From the NCBI RefSeq assembly GCF_016863175.1, contig NZ_BOOJ01000057.1:62001-126000 (forward strand): a stretch of 64,000 nucleotides of DNA, in the 5' to 3' direction. Below the pieces are notes generated by a model that did no database searches, was not told the origin of the DNA, and saw nothing but the letters and a program-made list of their open reading frames with translations. This DNA comes from Paraplanobispora siamensis. GTDB taxonomy: Bacteria; Actinomycetota; Actinomycetes; Streptosporangiales; Streptosporangiaceae. Shown here one piece after another: positions 15,452 through 22,879 of the stretch. Made by a program: the position numbers and the translations under genes. Every line of letters begins with the position of its first letter. Within the stretch, counting starts at the first letter, position 1.

Positions 15452-16441
15452 TCACGCGTCGTCCGGGCCGCCCTGCCCCCGTTCACCGCCGCGCAGGGCC
15501 GACACCGTGCTGGCGGTACGGCGGCGCAGCAGGACGCGCAGCGTGTTGGCGTGCTCGTAACCGACCCTGCGGGCGATGGCCTCCAGGGGGAGATCCGTGG
15601 TGCGCAGCAGGTGGCGGGCCTGTTCCACGCGCAGATCCTGGACGAACTGCACGGGTGAGACGCCCAGAACGCGGCGCACGGTCCGCTGGAGAGTGCGCTC
15701 GCTGACGCCGGCCGCGCGGGCGGCCTCGGTGACGCTGAACGGCTGCTCCAGGCGGGCCCGGACCCAGCGTTCGAAGGCCGCCACGGTCGGGTCGCTCTGG
15801 GCGAGCGCGCCGGCGATGGTGTAGGCCGACTGGGACGGCCGCTCGTCGATCACCAGATAGCGGGCGATGAGATCGGCCAGGTGGGGACTGCTCGCCCGCA
15901 CGACCGCCAGGGCCAGATCGACGTGCCCGAAGGCGGCGCCCGCCGTCATCACGCCGTCGGAGGTGATCACCATGCGGGTCTGGTCCAGCGTGACCTTCGG
16001 GTAGCGGGCGCGGAAGTACGGCGCCAGCCACCAGCTGGTGGTCGCCCGCCGTCCGTCGAGCACCCCGGACTCGGCCAGCAGGAAGGTGCCCGTGCAGGCC
16101 GAGGCGATCCGGATCCCCCGCTGACGGGCATCGGCCGCCAGGCGCCGTACCTTCCCCGCGGCGGGGCTCGAGACGTGGGCGAGGAGGGACTCGGGCTCGC
16201 GCTCGGCGAGGGCGGGGACGAGCAGCAGGTCGGCCTGCTCGGCCCGGTCGGCGGGGTCGCAGGAGACCAGATGCCCGGCACCGGTACGGATCCGGCGGCG
16301 GAAGCCGACCGTGACGACCTCCCAGGCCGGCGGGGGCTGCGGAAGCTGTCCGCGCATCGCGTTGGCTCCCTGCAGGACGTCCAGGATCGCCGAGAGTCCG
16401 GAATCGAACACGCCGTCGTATGCCAGCACAGCTACCTTCAT
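15452..16441 (-). CDS. GlxA-type regulator: DJ-1/PfpI domain plus AraC HTH
   Basis: A 329-aa regulator. Residues 1-170 form a DJ-1/PfpI-like domain (VAVLAYDGVFDSGLSAILDV; IASACTGTFLLAESGVLDGR with Cys in the nucleophile-elbow position), and about 215-320 an AraC/XylS double HTH (FSVTEAARAAGVSERTLQRTVRRVLG; PLEAIARRVGYEHANTLRVL). Such proteins sense a small molecule; ligand unknown. ATG 16441 with TAGCGT 13 nt upstream: leaderless. Divergent from a monooxygenase-type gene that is a plausible target. Confidence 0.9.
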   Translation of the reverse strand: MKVAVLAYDGVFDSGLSAILDVLQGANAMRGQLPQPPPAWEVVTVGFRRRIRTGAGHLVSCDPADRAEQADLLLVPALAEREPESLLAHVSSPAAGKVRRLAADARQRGIRIASACTGTFLLAESGVLDGRRATTSWWLAPYFRARYPKVTLDQTRMVITSDGVMTAGAAFGHVDLALAVVRASSPHLADLIARYLVIDERPSQSAYTIAGALAQSDPTVAAFERWVRARLEQPFSVTEAARAAGVSERTLQRTVRRVLGVSPVQFVQDLRVEQARHLLRTTDLPLEAIARRVGYEHANTLRVLLRRRTASTVSALRGGERGQGGPDDA

Positions 16442-16534
16442 GCCGGAAACGCTATCAATAACGTCGTTTCCGCCACTGGGGATCGCTCCGGGCGCGGCGC
16501 TAGGTTGCTTCTGCACCGAGACGAGGAGGTCACG

Positions 16535-16831
16535 ATGAAGATCGGTCTGCTGGCCCGGATAGAGGCCAAGCCGGAGTACGCCGACAAGGTCGAGGCGATG
16601 CTGCGCGACGCGGTGCAGCTGGCCGCCGAGGAGGACCACACCCTCACCTGGTTCGCCTTCCGGGAGAACGACACCACCTTCGGGGTCTTCGACACCTTCG
16701 CCGACGAGGAGGGACGGCAGGGTCATCTGCGGGGCCGGATCGCCGCGGCGCTGATGGAGGCGGCGCCGACCATGCTCAGCGCGCCGCCGGACATCCGCCC
16801 GGTGGACCTGCTGGCGGTCAAGCTGCCCTGA
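16535..16831 (+). CDS. ABM-type quinol monooxygenase-like protein
   Basis: A 98-aa dimeric alpha-beta barrel (antibiotic biosynthesis monooxygenase) domain: MKIGLLARIEAKPEYADKVEAML, then HTLTWFAFRENDTTFGVFDTFADEEGRQGHL with the usual His, and a C-terminal strand. YgiN-type members oxidise quinols or act in detoxification. Very strong GAGGAGGT site. Divergent from the GlxA-type regulator 93 bp away, so it is probably its target. Confidence 0.85.
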   Translation: MKIGLLARIEAKPEYADKVEAMLRDAVQLAAEEDHTLTWFAFRENDTTFGVFDTFADEEGRQGHLRGRIAAALMEAAPTMLSAPPDIRPVDLLAVKLP

Positions 16832-16890
16832 GCCGGATCCGGTACGGCGGGCGGGGTCTCGCCCGCCGGCGCCCCCGGGACGCCTCTGAG

Positions 16891-16927
16891 GCGTTCAGGG
16901 CTTCTGGGACGCCCCTGAAGGCGTTTT
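16891..16927 (+). terminator. Weak terminator after the monooxygenase gene
   Basis: TTCAGGG (16894-16900) pairs with CCCTGAA (16913-16919) and is followed by TTTT at 16924-16927. Imperfect flanks. Confidence 0.4.
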
Positions 16928-16983
16928 CCGCACGACATCGATCTCCGTACGACACCGAGAAGAAAGCCGAGAAGAAAGCAGCC

Positions 16984-17499
16984 ATGACGCAGACCCCCGC
17001 GACCGGCTCACGTACCCGCACCCACACCTGGGCCCCGCCGACCTCCTACGCCGACGCGGGCACCTCATCCGGGCTCGAACTGCTGAGACTCAGCCTGGAA
17101 GGGCGCCTCCCCACCGCGCCGATCTGCGGCACGCTCGGCTTCCGGCTCGTCGACGTCGAGGAGGGCCGGGCGGTCTTCGAGGGAGAGCCCGGCGAGCATC
17201 TCTACAACCCCATGGGCACGGTGCACGGCGGCTTCACGGCCACCCTGCTCGACTCCGCGCTCGGCAGCGCGGTCATGTCGGCGCTGCCCGCCGGCCGGGC
17301 GTACACCACCATCCAGCTCAACGTGAACCTGCTGCGCCCGGTCTTCGGCGACACCCCGACTCTGCGCTGCGAGGCCACGGCCGTCCACGTGGGCCGTACC
17401 ACCGCGACCGCCGAGGCCCGGGTGACCGGCGCCGCCGACGGCAGGCTGTACGCGCACGGCACCGCGACATGCGCGGTCTTCGCCCTGCCGGGGGCGTGA
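16984..17499 (+). CDS. PaaI-family hotdog thioesterase
   Basis: A 171-aa acyl-CoA thioesterase of the PaaI/YdiI type. The hotdog core reads LYNPMGTVHGGFTATLLDSALGSAV (HGG active-site loop, with Asp as catalytic acid), TTIQLNVNLLRPVFG and ATAVHVGRTTATAEARV. It would hydrolyse an aryl- or acyl-CoA thioester in the cytoplasm. It lies 152 bp after the monooxygenase on the same strand beyond a weak terminator. Only a purine-rich GAAGAAAG before the ATG. Confidence 0.9.
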   Translation: MTQTPATGSRTRTHTWAPPTSYADAGTSSGLELLRLSLEGRLPTAPICGTLGFRLVDVEEGRAVFEGEPGEHLYNPMGTVHGGFTATLLDSALGSAVMSALPAGRAYTTIQLNVNLLRPVFGDTPTLRCEATAVHVGRTTATAEARVTGAADGRLYAHGTATCAVFALPGA

Positions 17500-17520
17500 G
17501 GGACGGGACGGGCGCGGCGG

Positions 17521-18462
17521 TCAGGAGGTCGCGCTGCGGTAGAGGTCCCTGGCCAGGATGGTGGTGCGCTGAGTGGAGCGCTGCCAGCCGGTCCCGGCGG
17601 GGTGGGCGGTGAGCAGCACCATGATCCACCGCTCCCTCGGGCCGACCAGGCCGGTGGTGTGCAGCACCGGGCGGCCCAGGTCCGGGACGGGCGCCGCGGC
17701 GCGGGCGGCCGGGGCGAGGGCGAACCCCGCCGCAGTGAAGCCGGTGGCCGAAGTAGCGGAGCCGGTGGCCGGGGTGGCGGAGCCTGCGGGGGACGCGGCG
17801 AAGGCGGTGGGGGAGGTGCGGGTGCAGCGGACCGGGGGCGTGGAGCCGTACCCCGACCAGCCCTGCTTGACCGCCCAGGGGCCGGGCACCCCGCGCGGGA
17901 TGCCGAAGAACTGGTCGAAGCCGTCGGAACCGCACTGGCCGGCCTTGCGCAGGTGGCCGAGGACGAGCCGGCCGACCCGGGGGTCGGCGCGGTCGAGCAG
18001 GTAGCGGTAGGTCCTGACGACGTCCAGCGCGCTGAGCGAGGTGTAGCCCCAGAAGCCCGGCTTGTCGGCGGGCGGGGGAGCCGTGTCGGTCAGGCCCAGC
18101 TTGCGCGCCGTCCGCTTGATGATCCTCCTCTGGCCGCCCCGGTTCCAGAACGCGGTCGCGGCGTCGTCGTCGCTGACCCGGAGCATGACCTTGAGCAGCT
18201 TCTGGTCGCGCGCGGGCACGGTCGCGTGGGACTCCAGATAGTCGATCGCGATCAGGAGCTTCACCACCGAGGCGGACCTGAACTTCCGGTGCGCGGACCG
18301 GTGGGCGACGATCTTCCCCGTCTGCCGGTCGAAGACCACGTATCCGGCGGCCGTGCCCGCCGGGACGCGCGGTTGACCCGGCTGACCCGGCGGGGCGGCG
18401 GCCGGGGCCGGGGTCGCGGCGAGGACGAGGGCCGCCGCTGCCGGGACGGCGAGGAATCTCAT
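17521..18462 (-). CDS. Secreted class-A beta-lactamase-like serine hydrolase
   Basis: Exported protein of 313 aa. Signal peptide about residues 1-23. Penicillin-recognising-enzyme motifs: SASVVKLL (SxxK nucleophile), SDDDAA in place of SDN, and VKQGWSG in place of KTG. The last two are altered, so true beta-lactamase activity is doubtful; D,D- or L,D-peptidase-inactive paralogues of this kind are common in actinomycetes. An Ala/Thr/Gly-rich low-complexity insert (around residues 235-262, from a 21-bp DNA repeat) interrupts the C-terminal half. GTG 18465 directly before the ATG is an equal start choice. Confidence 0.72.
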   Translation of the reverse strand: MRFLAVPAAAALVLAATPAPAAAPPGQPGQPRVPAGTAAGYVVFDRQTGKIVAHRSAHRKFRSASVVKLLIAIDYLESHATVPARDQKLLKVMLRVSDDDAATAFWNRGGQRRIIKRTARKLGLTDTAPPPADKPGFWGYTSLSALDVVRTYRYLLDRADPRVGRLVLGHLRKAGQCGSDGFDQFFGIPRGVPGPWAVKQGWSGYGSTPPVRCTRTSPTAFAASPAGSATPATGSATSATGFTAAGFALAPAARAAAPVPDLGRPVLHTTGLVGPRERWIMVLLTAHPAGTGWQRSTQRTTILARDLYRSATS

Positions 18463-18584
18463 CACCCGCCCATGCCTACCAGATCCGGGCGGTGCGGAGG
18501 GGCCGGTCGCCGGCTTCCGGAGCGTACGGCCGGCGCGGTGGTCCTGCGGGTCGCCCGATCCGTCCGGCTCTCCGGGGCGCCCGT

Positions 18585-18980
18585 TCAGCGGACATCGCCC
18601 GGTTCGCCGGCATCCTCCGCGTCGACGCAGGCGCCCGGACCCTCGGCTCCGTCATCGGGGGCGTCAAGGGCGGCGACCCAGCGCCGGGCCCACCGGTCCA
18701 GGGGGCGGATGGCCTCGCCGAGCTCCCGGCCCGCCGGGGTGAGCTCGTAGCGGCCGTCGTCGGTGCGCCGCACGAGGCGGTTCTCCTCGAGCTCCAGCAG
18801 CCGCTGGCGCAGGACGCTGGAGGACATCCCGTCGCAGCGCTCCTGGAGCGACCGGAAGCCCGCGGGCGCCTCACGCAGCTCCCACAGGACGCGCAGGCTC
18901 CAGCGCCGGCCCAGCAGGTCCAGCGCGACCATGATCGGACGTCCGGTGGTCGATCCCCGTACGGGTCCTGGCCGGTTCAC
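18585..18980 (-). CDS. HxlR-family transcriptional regulator
   Basis: A 131-aa regulator with the HxlR wHTH: RPIMVALDLLGRRWSLRVLWELREAPAGFRSLQERCDGMSSSVLRQRL, then RRTDDGRYELTPAGRELGEAI. It lacks the N-terminal Cys-Pro of the usual HxlR start. GTG 18980 has an AGGGGGTG site. Divergent from a carboxymuconolactone-decarboxylase-like gene with an inverted repeat between them, so it most likely controls that gene. Confidence 0.9.
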   Translation of the reverse strand: MNRPGPVRGSTTGRPIMVALDLLGRRWSLRVLWELREAPAGFRSLQERCDGMSSSVLRQRLLELEENRLVRRTDDGRYELTPAGRELGEAIRPLDRWARRWVAALDAPDDGAEGPGACVDAEDAGEPGDVR

Positions 18981-19030
18981 GGCACCCCCTTGCGCTTCGA
19001 TTTCCGAATCGATACCGTCGCCATCACAGC

Positions 19031-19047
19031 GCTTCTGAAATAGAAGC
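19031..19047. promoter_or_regulatory. Inverted repeat GCTTCT-N5-AGAAGC
   Basis: GCTTCT (19031-19036) and AGAAGC (19042-19047) flank GAAAT in the region between the divergent HxlR and CMD-like genes, 24 bp before the latter's start. Candidate HxlR operator. Confidence 0.5.
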
Positions 19048-19070
19048 ATACGGGAGAGCAGGAGGCTGTG

Positions 19071-19676
19071 ATGGCCCGCATCGAACCGCTCGCCGAGCCG
19101 TATCCCCAGCAGGAGGGCGCGCTGCTGCGCGCGATGATGCCGCCGGGGGTCGAGCCGATCGCGCTGTTCCGGGTGCTGGCCCGCAACCCGAAGTTGACGC
19201 GGGCCATGCACGGGTGGGGCTCCTACGAGCTGGGCCGGGAGCTGAGCGTGGGGCTGCGGGAACGCGAGATCGTGATCCTGCGCACCTGCGCGGCCTGCGG
19301 GTGCGAGTACGAGTGGGGCGTGCACGTCGCCTTCTTCGGCGGCAGGGCCGGGCTGACCCCGGCCCAGATCGCCTCGCTGACCTCGGGGGAGGCCGGCGAC
19401 CCCTGCTGGGACGACGAGGGCGAGCGGCTGCTGATCCGGGCCGTCGACGCCCTCCACCGCGACGGGGACATCGGCGAGGAGCTGTGGTCCCGGCTGGCGG
19501 CCCGCTTCACCGAGCCCCAGCTCCTCGACGTCGTGGTCCTGTGCGGGTGGTACCACGCGATCAGCTTCCTGGCCCGCACCCTGCGCCTGGAACGGGAACC
19601 GGGCGCCCCCGCCTTCGCGGACGTCGCGCCCGGTGCCGTCCCCGTCGGCGGCGCGCCGCGTACGGCCGCGTCGTGA
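19071..19676 (+). CDS. Carboxymuconolactone decarboxylase (AhpD-like) family protein
   Basis: A 201-aa all-helical CMD/AhpD-family protein. The core LGRELSVGLREREIVILRTCAACGCEYEWGVHVAFF holds the CxxCxxxH-like redox segment (Cys-Ala-Ala-Cys-Gly-Cys...His). Such proteins act as alkylhydroperoxidases or decarboxylases; the cysteines favour peroxidase-type chemistry. AGGAGGCTG site. Divergently paired with an HxlR regulator. Confidence 0.87.
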   Translation: MARIEPLAEPYPQQEGALLRAMMPPGVEPIALFRVLARNPKLTRAMHGWGSYELGRELSVGLREREIVILRTCAACGCEYEWGVHVAFFGGRAGLTPAQIASLTSGEAGDPCWDDEGERLLIRAVDALHRDGDIGEELWSRLAARFTEPQLLDVVVLCGWYHAISFLARTLRLEREPGAPAFADVAPGAVPVGGAPRTAAS

Positions 19677-19700
19677 GCGCGGCCGTACGGCGGGGGCCGG

Positions 19701-20861
19701 TCAGGCGCGCTTGGCGATGGCGGTGATGAACGGCTGGACCAGGCGGGCGGCCAGCGGGCCGAACGCGGCCAGGAGGAGCACGTAGGCGGCGGCCAGCGGG
19801 CCCAGGTCGGGGTGGGCGCCGGCGGCGACCGCCAGCCCGGCGATGACGATGTTGAACTCGCCGCGCGGGATGAGCGCGATGCCGGCCCGGGCCCGGCCGG
19901 CCCGGCCGATGCCCGCCCGCCGGGCGGCGTACACGCCGGTCAGCAGCTTGGTGACCATGCTGATCAGGGCCAGCGCAGCGGCGAGCCCGGCCACGGGCAG
20001 GATCTTCGCCGGGTCGGTCTGCAGGCCGAAGAAGACGAAGAAGACCGCGGCGAACAGGTCGCGCAGCGGGGCCAGCAGCGCCTGGGTCTCGTGGGCCAGC
20101 TCCCCTGACAGGGCGATGCCCACCAGGAACGCCCCCACCGCGGCCGAGACCTGCAACTGCTGGGCGGCCCCGGCCACCAGCAGGGCCAGGCCGACCACCT
20201 TCAGCAGCAGCACCTCGGAGTTGGGGCTGGAGACGAACGCCTCGATGAAGCGCCCGAAGCGCAGCGCCACCAGCAGCACCACGCTGACGGTGGCCAGCGC
20301 GATGCCCACGGTGGCCGCGCCACCGGCGAAGCTGAGACCGGCCAGCATGGCGGTCAGCACCGGCAGGTAGATCGCCATGGTCAGGTCCTCGAAGACCAGC
20401 AGCGACAGCACCACCGGGGTCTCGCGGTTACCGATCCAGCCCAGGTCGGACAGGACCTTGGCGGTGATGCCCGAGGAGGTGGCGTAGGTGACCCCGGCCA
20501 TGGCCACGGCGGCGACCGGTCCCCAGCCCAGCAGCAGCGCGCAGATCGCGCCGGGCGCGGCGTTGAGCACCAGGTCCACCAGGCCGGCCGGGGCGTTGCT
20601 CTTCAGACTGGTCACCAGCTCGTCGGCGTTGTACTCCAGGCCGAGGGTGAGCAGCAGCAGGACGACGCCGATCTCGGCGCCGGTGGCGATGAACTCCTCA
20701 CTGGTGGCCAGGGGGACGATGCCGCCGGTGCCGAAGGCCAGTCCGGCCAGCAGGTAGAGGGGGATGGGCGAGATGCCGACGCGCAGCGCCAGCGCCCCGA
20801 GAATGCCGAGCCCGAGCAGGACGGCGCCGAACTCGAGAAAAAGAATTGCAGTGTGGTGCAC
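19701..20861 (-). CDS. khtU: CPA2 cation:proton antiporter membrane subunit (KhtU-like)
   Basis: A 386-aa integral membrane antiporter with about a dozen hydrophobic helices. GAEIGVVLLLLTLGLEYNADEL and the SSGITAKVLSDLG and LLVFEDLTMAIYLP segments are CPA2 (KefB/KhtU/YjbQ) signatures, with conserved Asp in the transport site. It exchanges K+ or Na+ for H+. Unlike KefB it has no fused RCK domain; that role falls to the RCK_C protein encoded 8 bp upstream on the same strand. Together they form a KhtTU-type system. Confidence 0.9.
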   Translation of the reverse strand: MHHTAILFLEFGAVLLGLGILGALALRVGISPIPLYLLAGLAFGTGGIVPLATSEEFIATGAEIGVVLLLLTLGLEYNADELVTSLKSNAPAGLVDLVLNAAPGAICALLLGWGPVAAVAMAGVTYATSSGITAKVLSDLGWIGNRETPVVLSLLVFEDLTMAIYLPVLTAMLAGLSFAGGAATVGIALATVSVVLLVALRFGRFIEAFVSSPNSEVLLLKVVGLALLVAGAAQQLQVSAAVGAFLVGIALSGELAHETQALLAPLRDLFAAVFFVFFGLQTDPAKILPVAGLAAALALISMVTKLLTGVYAARRAGIGRAGRARAGIALIPRGEFNIVIAGLAVAAGAHPDLGPLAAAYVLLLAAFGPLAARLVQPFITAIAKRA

Positions 20862-20869
20862 CCGCCGGC

Positions 20870-21352
20870 CTAACCGTGAGAGAAGATGTCGGCGACGGCG
20901 GCGGTGCTCTCCGGGCTGCCCACGACGACCACGATGTCGTCTCCGGTCAGGACGAACTCCGGGCCGGGGCTGGCGACGACCTGACCGGAGCGGACCACGG
21001 CCACGATGGAGGCGCCGGTGCGGGTGCGCACCCGCGCGTCCCCCATCGGGCGTCCGTCGTAGCGCGAGCCGGACGGGATCGGCAGCTGCAGGCTGACCAG
21101 TCCCTCGACGTCCCGGTGCAGGGCGTTGAGGCGCTGCACGATGCGCGGGGCGCCGAGCAGCTCCACCAGCGCGTCGGCTTCCTCGTCGTTCAGCTTCACG
21201 GTCTCGCAGGCGCGGTCGGGATCGTCGGCATCGTAGATCACCAGATCGCGGCGGCCGGTACGGTGTGAGACGATCCCGATCCTTCGCCCGGAGCGCGTCG
21301 TGAACTCATGCCGCAATCCGATCCCCGGAAGCACCGTCTGCTCGACTTCCAC
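20870..21352 (-). CDS. khtT: RCK_C/TrkA-C regulatory subunit (KhtT-like) of the antiporter
   Basis: A 160-aa cytoplasmic regulator. Residues 1-70 (VEVEQTVLPGIGLRHEF; RRDLVIYDADDPDRACETVKLNDEEADALVELLG) are the KhtT N-terminal domain, and about 85-158 the RCK_C (TrkA_C) domain (GASIVAVVRSGQVVASPGPEFVLTGDDIVVVVGSPES). In KhtTU this subunit gates the K+/H+ antiporter by pH and nucleotide. GTG 21352 is preferred because GGAGGA lies 9 nt before it and it begins at the family N terminus. A TATAGG -10 candidate sits at 21398-21403. Confidence 0.88.
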   Translation of the reverse strand: MEVEQTVLPGIGLRHEFTTRSGRRIGIVSHRTGRRDLVIYDADDPDRACETVKLNDEEADALVELLGAPRIVQRLNALHRDVEGLVSLQLPIPSGSRYDGRPMGDARVRTRTGASIVAVVRSGQVVASPGPEFVLTGDDIVVVVGSPESTAAVADIFSHG

Positions 21353-21421
21353 CGCGCTGATCCTCCACTCGTACACGTACGTTCGTCCTCCCCAGAACCT
21401 ATAACGGGAGGCCGACGGACG

Positions 21422-21469
21422 CCGAGGCGCCTGCCGGGAGCGGCGTTCCGCTCCCGGCAGGCGCCTCGG
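21422..21469 (-). terminator. Perfect 22-bp stem terminator
   Basis: 21422-21443 is the exact inverted repeat of 21448-21469 around a CGTT loop: one of the strongest hairpins in the window. It starts 15 bp downstream of the reductase stop at 21484 and insulates that gene from khtTU. No T-tract on either side. Confidence 0.8.
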
Positions 21470-21483
21470 TGCGAGCCCGGTGA

Positions 21484-22053
21484 TCAGCCGGCGGACGCCG
21501 GGGCCGGGCTCGTCTTGACCGGCCGGTAGGTCAGGAGGACGGTTCCCGACTCGAACGTCTTGTTGTCGACGAGTTCCATGGTCGCCTCCGTGCCCTCGCG
21601 GAACAGGGGCTGCCCGCCGCCCTTGACGACCGGGTAGATCCAGATCTTGTACTCGTCGAGCAACCCGTGCTCGGCGAGCGTGTCGGTGAGCCGGCCGCAG
21701 CCCCAGATCATGATGTCCCCGCCGGGCTGCTGCTTGAGCCGGTTCACCTCGGCGAGCAGGTCGTCCCCGTGGATGACGCTCGAGTTGTTCCAGTCGGTCT
21801 CCTGCAGGGTGGAGGAGACCGCGTACTTGGTCATGGCGTTGACCTTGTCGGAGTAGGGGTCGCCCGACATGGAGGGCCACGCCTGGGCCATGCCCTCGAA
21901 GGTGACCCGGCCGAGCAGGAGGATGTCGCTGCCCAGCAGGAGATCGAGAGAGTACTTCTGGGACTCCGCGTCGGAGTACGACAGGGCCCACAGGTGCGGG
22001 TCGTCGATGAAGCCGTCGAGCGTCGCGAAGGTCGAAGCGATGATCTTCCTCAT
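21484..22053 (-). CDS. Dihydrofolate-reductase-like (RibD C-terminal) protein, copy 3
   Basis: A 189-aa member of the same reductase family as the genes at 13546 and 14196: IIASTFATLDGFIDDPHLW, LLLGRVTFEGMAQAWP, DIMIWGCGRLTDTLAEHGLLDEYKIWIYPVVKGGGQPLF and VLLTYRPV. NADPH-dependent reduction is inferred from the fold; substrate unknown. GGAGGAAAC site. It follows an NADPH-dependent FMN reductase gene by 51 bp on the same strand, a pairing that suggests a joint redox role. Confidence 0.87.
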   Translation of the reverse strand: MRKIIASTFATLDGFIDDPHLWALSYSDAESQKYSLDLLLGSDILLLGRVTFEGMAQAWPSMSGDPYSDKVNAMTKYAVSSTLQETDWNNSSVIHGDDLLAEVNRLKQQPGGDIMIWGCGRLTDTLAEHGLLDEYKIWIYPVVKGGGQPLFREGTEATMELVDNKTFESGTVLLTYRPVKTSPAPASAG

Positions 22054-22104
22054 TGTTTCCTCCGGTGTTCGATCATGTGGTGAAGCAGGTGAAGTAAGAG
22101 GTGT

Positions 22105-22704
22105 TCAGACCTTGTAGGGCTGCCTGACCCGGGCCTCCCGCAGAGCGCGAGCCCACCAGGTCAGCCGGTCGAGCGCGGCCGCGGCCTCGTCGTTGCATGG
22201 AGCGGAGGCCTTGGGCCAGCTGCCGTCGGCTGCGAACAGCTCCCAGTAACGTGGCAGGACGACGGCGTCGCAGATCGCCACGGCATGCAGTTCTGTGAAG
22301 ATTTGGCGCAACTGGCCGACGGCGTGCAGGCCGCCCGACTCCCTGCCGTAGGCGACGAAGGTGACGGGCTTGGCGTGCCACTCCTCGTAGTACCAGTCGA
22401 TGGCCGTCTTGAGCGGAGCGGGAAAGCTCCGGTTGTACTCGGGTGTGACGACCGCGAAGGCGTCGGCTGCGGTCAGCCGCGGCGCCAGGTCCCGCACCCG
22501 CTGTGGGAGGGGTTCGTCCTGATCGGTAAGGGTCTGCGGCAGATCCGCCTCGGCCAGGTCGATCAGGTCCACCTCCAGGTCGGCCCGCCTGCGGGCCCTG
22601 GCGGTGAACCAGTCGGCGACCGTGGGGCCGAACCGGCCGTTGCGGGTACTGGCGATGATGACCGCCAGCCGCAGCCGCCCGTCCTCCGGCGTCTGTCCGC
22701 ACAT
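22105..22704 (-). CDS. NADPH-dependent FMN reductase family protein
   Basis: A 199-aa flavodoxin-fold reductase (SsuE/chromate-reductase type). LAVIIASTRNGRFGPTVADWF is the FMN phosphate loop and FAVVTPEYNRSFPAPLKTAIDWYYEEW the family signature. It would reduce FMN or quinones with NADPH. GGAGG precedes the ATG by 8 nt. First gene of a probable two-gene unit with the reductase downstream, divergent from the SARP regulator. Confidence 0.9.
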   Translation of the reverse strand: MCGQTPEDGRLRLAVIIASTRNGRFGPTVADWFTARARRRADLEVDLIDLAEADLPQTLTDQDEPLPQRVRDLAPRLTAADAFAVVTPEYNRSFPAPLKTAIDWYYEEWHAKPVTFVAYGRESGGLHAVGQLRQIFTELHAVAICDAVVLPRYWELFAADGSWPKASAPCNDEAAAALDRLTWWARALREARVRQPYKV

Positions 22705-22763
22705 CCGTTCCGCCTCCTTCGCGACCGTCTCGCTTTGACGTCTCCTACGATGCCCGGACCCCT

Positions 22764-22844
22764 TTACGGTTTGTTTCTCGCCGCCTTACGGCTCCCGCCC
22801 GTCGTTTCTCGTGGTCTTACGGCTTTCGCCCGGCCGGCTTACGG
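22764..22844 (+). repeat. Direct repeats before the SARP gene
   Basis: TTACGG occurs at 22764, 22786, 22817 and 22839, i.e. at 22-, 31- and 22-bp steps. Within this, 22773-22800 and 22804-22831 are a 28-bp imperfect direct repeat (23 of 28 identical, GTTTCTCG...TTACGGCT...GCCC). SARP proteins bind short direct repeats spaced by helical turns, so this may be an autoregulatory site. Confidence 0.6.
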
Positions 22845-22879
22845 GGTGAGGGGACGGGGCGGCCGTTATCGTGATTGCC

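Noticed and set aside
17521-18462. Functional class A beta-lactamase
   Set aside because: SxxK is present, but SDN and KTG are changed to SDD and KQG and a low-complexity insert interrupts the C-terminal half.
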